NCBI GenBank assembly: GCA_047459075.1
Contig: VSCH01000013.1
Location: 10,294 to 74,293 of the forward strand
From: ZC4RG19 sp017577565
Lineage (GTDB): Bacteria; Actinomycetota; Acidimicrobiia; Acidimicrobiales; VFJN01
Length of the DNA stretch: 64,000 bases
Direction: 5' to 3'
A program made the translations under genes and the position numbers. Position 1 is the stretch's first letter, and every line of letters starts with the position of its first letter. Positions 61,241-64,000 of this stretch are shown piece after piece. Below the pieces are notes generated by a model. That model was not told where the DNA came from. It did no database searches and saw nothing but the letters and a program-made list of their open reading frames with translations.

Positions 61241-64000
61241 CCCGGTCGGACGAGATGCCCGTGGAACCCGCCGGCCCGGTGGACGAGGCCGCGGGGGCGG
61301 CGCCGGGGGCGGACGAGGAGGTGCTGCGCGCCGGCCTCGACGCCGTCGGCGCGAGCGCCGCCGTGCCGGACGCCGAGGCGACGGCCGAGGCGGAGGCGGC
61401 CGCGGTGGCCGCGGCCGGCAACGGCGGGGGAAACGGGGCGGATGTGCCGGTCGAGGTGCTCGCCGCCCGCATCGCCGCCGAGGACGACGAGGTGACCGGC
61501 GCCGAGGCCGTGCGACGGGCCGCCGCCCACGCCGCCGACGGGGGCGAGGTCGAGGGCGGCCCCTGGGCCCGGTGGAAGCAGCGCACGACCCAGGGGGCGC
61601 CGCTGTTCCCCCTCGGGGTGCTGTTCGGCCTGAACATGGTCGACGAGCTCGACCGGGCCGCGTTCGGCGTGCTGCTGCCCGAGATCCGCGACCACTTCGG
61701 GCTCGACACGGGCGGCGTGCTCACCGTCGTGTCGCTCTCGATGATCGCGGCGCTGATCCTCGCCCTGCCCATCGGCTTCTACGCCGACCGGTGGAAGCGG
61801 GTGCCGATCGCCGCCGGCGGCGCCTCGGTGTGGGGGATCTTCTCGCTGCTCAGCGGCCTCGCCCCCAACCTGTGGGTGCTGGGAAGCGCCCGGGCCGGCG
61901 CCGGCCTCGGGCGGGCGGTCAACGACCCGGTGCACAACTCCCTCCTGGCCGACTACTACGACATCCCGGCCCGGCCCCGGGTCTACGCGGTGCACCGCTA
62001 CGCCAACGCCCTGGGCCAGTTCCTCGGCCCGCTGTCGGCCGGCCTCATCGCCTACGCCATGGGGTGGCGGGCGCCCTTCGTCGTGTTCGCGGTCGTCACC
62101 GCGCTGTTCGTCCTGCTGGCGCTGCGGCTGCGGGAGCCGGTGCGGGGTCGCTTCGAGCGGCAGGCCATGGGCGCCGGCGACGAGGTCGCCCACACCGAGG
62201 AGGACGCCCCCTCCTGGGCCGAGTCGTCCCGCATCGTCTGGCAGGTCCGCAGCCTGCGCCGGGTCTACATCGCCCTGCCCTTCGTGGCCATCGCCATCGC
62301 CGGCCTGCTGACCCTCGGCGGCCTCTACTACGACGAGGTGTTCGGGCTCGACGAGCGGGCCCGGGGCTTCACCGCCGCCGGGCTGGAGGGCGCCGCCCAG
62401 CTCGTCGGCCTCATGTTCGGCATCCCGCTGACCAGCCGGCTCATGGCCAAGGGGCCCGGCCACGTCGTGCGGTTCCTCGGCACGGTCTCCTTCGGCATCG
62501 CCGCGGCCTGGATCCTGTTCGCCCTGGCGCCGACCCTGCCGCTGGCCATCGCCGCCAACGCCGTGCTGTCGGCGTCGTTCTTCCTGCTCCTGCCCGGCAT
62601 CTTCGTGACGCTGTCGCTGGCGGTACCGGCCAAGGTGCGGGCCTTCGGCTACGCCGTCGGCACGCTGTTCATCCTCCCCGGTCTCCTGATCCTGCCGATC
62701 ATCGGCTGGCTGGCCGACGAGCACGGCATCCGCACCGGGCTGGTCATCGCCTCGCCGGTGTTCGTCGTCGGCGGCCTGATCCTCGCCTCGGCCGGCAAGC
62801 TCGTCGAGCACGACATCGCCCAGGTGTGGACGCAGACGGCCGCCCGGTCGGAGGTCGCCCACCTGCGCCGCCAGGGCCGGGTCAAGCTGCTGCTCGGCCG
62901 GGGGATCGACGTCCACTACGACAACGTCCAGGTGCTCTTCGGCGTCGACTTCGAGGTCGACGAGGGCGAGATCGTCGCCCTCATGGGCACCAACGGCGCC
63001 GGCAAGTCGACGCTGCTGAAGGCCATCGCCGGGCTGGTGCAGCCGAGCGGCGGCGCCATCGTCTTCGACGGGCGCGACATGACCCACACGCCGCCGGACG
63101 AGATCGCCCAGCGGGGCGTCGCCGTCGTGCCCGGCGGCCAGGGCGTGTTCACCCAGCTGTCGGTGGCGGACAACCTCCGCCTCGCCGGCTGGACCCGGCG
63201 CGGCCGGCCCGAGGAGGTGCGAGCGGCGACGGAGGAGGTGCTCGACCTGTTCCCCGCGCTGCGGGAGCGCCTCGACGAGCCCGCCGGGAACCTGTCGGGC
63301 GGCCAGCAGCAGATGCTGACCCTCGGCATGGCGTTCATCGCCCGGCCCCGGCTGCTCATGATCGACGAGCTGTCCCTGGGCCTGGCGCCGTCGGTCGTGT
63401 CCCGGCTGCTCGAGGTCGTGCGCAAGCTGCGGGACGAGGGCACGACGGTCATCCTCGTCGAGCAGTCGGTCAACGTCGCGCTCACCGTCGCCGACCGGGC
63501 CTACTTCATGGAGAAGGGCGAGATCCGGTTCGAGGGGCCGACCGCCGAGCTGCTGGAGCGCCCCGACCTGCTGCGGTCGGTGTTCCTGCGCACCGCCGCC
63601 GCCGAGGTCGGCGCCGAGGAGGACGAGGCCCGGGCCCACTCCGGGCTGCGGGAGGGCCCGCCGGTCCTCGAGGTCCGCGACGTCACCCGCAGCTTCGGCG
63701 GCGTGCGGGCGCTCGACGGTGTGTCCTTCGACCTCCGCCCGGGCGAGATCCTCGGCTTCATCGGGCCCAACGGCGCCGGCAAGACGACGCTGTTCGACGT
63801 CATCTCGGGCTTCACGCCGGCCGACCGGGGCTCGGTGCGGCTGCTGTCGGGCGGCGAGATGGTCGAGCTGCGCGACAAGCCGACGCACGTGCGATCCTGG
63901 CTGGGCCTCGGCCGGTCGTTCCAGGACGGGCGGCTGTTCCCCGGTCTGACCGTGCACGAGGCGATCGCGGTGGCGCTGGAGCAGCACGTCGAGGTGCGCG
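61237..64000 (+). CDS. MFS transporter fused to LivF- and LivG-type ABC ATPases (3' partial)
   Basis: The GTG overlaps the previous stop (GTGA), and the frame is open to the window end (921 codons). Residues 1-110 are acidic, Ala-rich. About 115-525 is an MFS domain (FGLNMVDELDRAAFGVLLPE, FYADRWKRVP between helices 2 and 3, then RAGAGLGRAVNDPVHNSLLA). A LivF-type ATPase follows: Walker A GTNGAGKST (584-592), LSGGQQQ (about 687), Walker B LLMIDELSLGL. A LivG-type ATPase then begins: GPNGAGKTT (843-851), SFQDGRLFPGLTV. With the fused LivHM it would form a whole importer in two polypeptides. The MFS part may be a second transport path or an anchor. No substrate-binding protein is in view. Confidence 0.9.
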   Translation, partial: MTRSDEMPVEPAGPVDEAAGAAPGADEEVLRAGLDAVGASAAVPDAEATAEAEAAAVAAAGNGGGNGADVPVEVLAARIAAEDDEVTGAEAVRRAAAHAADGGEVEGGPWARWKQRTTQGAPLFPLGVLFGLNMVDELDRAAFGVLLPEIRDHFGLDTGGVLTVVSLSMIAALILALPIGFYADRWKRVPIAAGGASVWGIFSLLSGLAPNLWVLGSARAGAGLGRAVNDPVHNSLLADYYDIPARPRVYAVHRYANALGQFLGPLSAGLIAYAMGWRAPFVVFAVVTALFVLLALRLREPVRGRFERQAMGAGDEVAHTEEDAPSWAESSRIVWQVRSLRRVYIALPFVAIAIAGLLTLGGLYYDEVFGLDERARGFTAAGLEGAAQLVGLMFGIPLTSRLMAKGPGHVVRFLGTVSFGIAAAWILFALAPTLPLAIAANAVLSASFFLLLPGIFVTLSLAVPAKVRAFGYAVGTLFILPGLLILPIIGWLADEHGIRTGLVIASPVFVVGGLILASAGKLVEHDIAQVWTQTAARSEVAHLRRQGRVKLLLGRGIDVHYDNVQVLFGVDFEVDEGEIVALMGTNGAGKSTLLKAIAGLVQPSGGAIVFDGRDMTHTPPDEIAQRGVAVVPGGQGVFTQLSVADNLRLAGWTRRGRPEEVRAATEEVLDLFPALRERLDEPAGNLSGGQQQMLTLGMAFIARPRLLMIDELSLGLAPSVVSRLLEVVRKLRDEGTTVILVEQSVNVALTVADRAYFMEKGEIRFEGPTAELLERPDLLRSVFLRTAAAEVGAEEDEARAHSGLREGPPVLEVRDVTRSFGGVRALDGVSFDLRPGEILGFIGPNGAGKTTLFDVISGFTPADRGSVRLLSGGEMVELRDKPTHVRSWLGLGRSFQDGRLFPGLTVHEAIAVALEQHVEVR

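Noticed and set aside
1..64000. tRNA, rRNA, CRISPR arrays and insertion sequences
   Set aside because: No cloverleaf-like sequence, rRNA segment, regularly spaced repeat or transposase frame was recognised on reading through the intergenic regions; a tRNA or covariance scan was not possible here.

Overview
The window is extremely GC-rich DNA with GTG/TTG starts, tight GTGA/ATGA overlaps and strong third-position G/C bias. It carries actinobacterial marker content: an Rpf-like transglycosylase, stand-alone LigD-type NHEJ domains, several acyl-CoA dehydrogenases, two P450s, TetR regulators and MEDS/SpoIIE/STAS stress signalling. I infer an actinomycete, possibly an Acidimicrobiia-type lineage; no rRNA or marker gene allows a firm placement. 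There is no visible phage, insertion sequence, CRISPR array, tRNA or rRNA. It reads as ordinary chromosome with some unusual architectures.

Layout. 1-2.8 kb: partial catalase-like hypothetical, a frameshifted SDR, an SRPBCC protein, a small HTH protein and a STAS protein. 2.8-8.2 kb (minus): DUF3524 glycosyltransferase (tRNA-queuosine mannosyltransferase type), MaoC hydratase, LigD-type primase-polymerase, large LuxR/AAA regulator. 8.4-18 kb: LysM-Rpf protein, DUF1353 membrane protein, zinc alcohol dehydrogenase, many small hypotheticals, YggU, and a diadenylate-cyclase-like protein with an altered DGA motif. 18-25.8 kb: two ferritin-like proteins, a Tat-exported amidohydrolase lipoprotein, a LigD-like phosphoesterase/pseudo-polymerase, an S4 RNA-binding protein, a hairpin-rich intergenic region, and an ECF sigma factor with a Thr-rich membrane partner. 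25.8-30.9 kb: Bax-inhibitor-1 protein, nitroreductase, a compact unit encoding a 14-residue peptide with a UUCG terminator, FAH hydrolase, P450, phosphotransferase. 30.9-41.6 kb: CHASE-GAF-SpoIIE phosphatase with STAS partner, DUF2786 protein, acyl-CoA synthetase, TetR-P450 operon, Lrp regulator, MEDS-kinase anti-sigma protein. 41.6-51.5 kb: HAPMO-like Baeyer-Villiger monooxygenase divergent from an acyl-CoA dehydrogenase pair across a KstR-like palindrome, zinc-ribbon protein, CPA-type antiporter, TetR with a nested operator, BCCP-carboxyltransferase fusion. 51.6-55.4 kb: complete sulfate-type ABC importer operon. 55.4-64 kb: MFS transporter, acyl-CoA dehydrogenase with TetR, a fused LivH-LivM permease, and a translationally coupled MFS-LivF-LivG giant that runs off the window.

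Themes. (1) Lipid/steroid-like catabolism under TetR control: acyl-CoA ligase, P450s, dehydrogenases, BVMO, MaoC, carboxyltransferase. (2) A dispersed partner-switching stress network of phosphatase, two STAS proteins and an anti-sigma kinase. (3) Two half-redundant NHEJ processing proteins, one with a degraded polymerase site. (4) Frequent leaderless promoters, with a -10-like hexamer 5-9 nt before the start codon. The most distinctive items are the MFS-ABC-ABC fusion next to a fused LivHM, and the 14-codon peptide/RNA unit at 27.33-27.55 kb.
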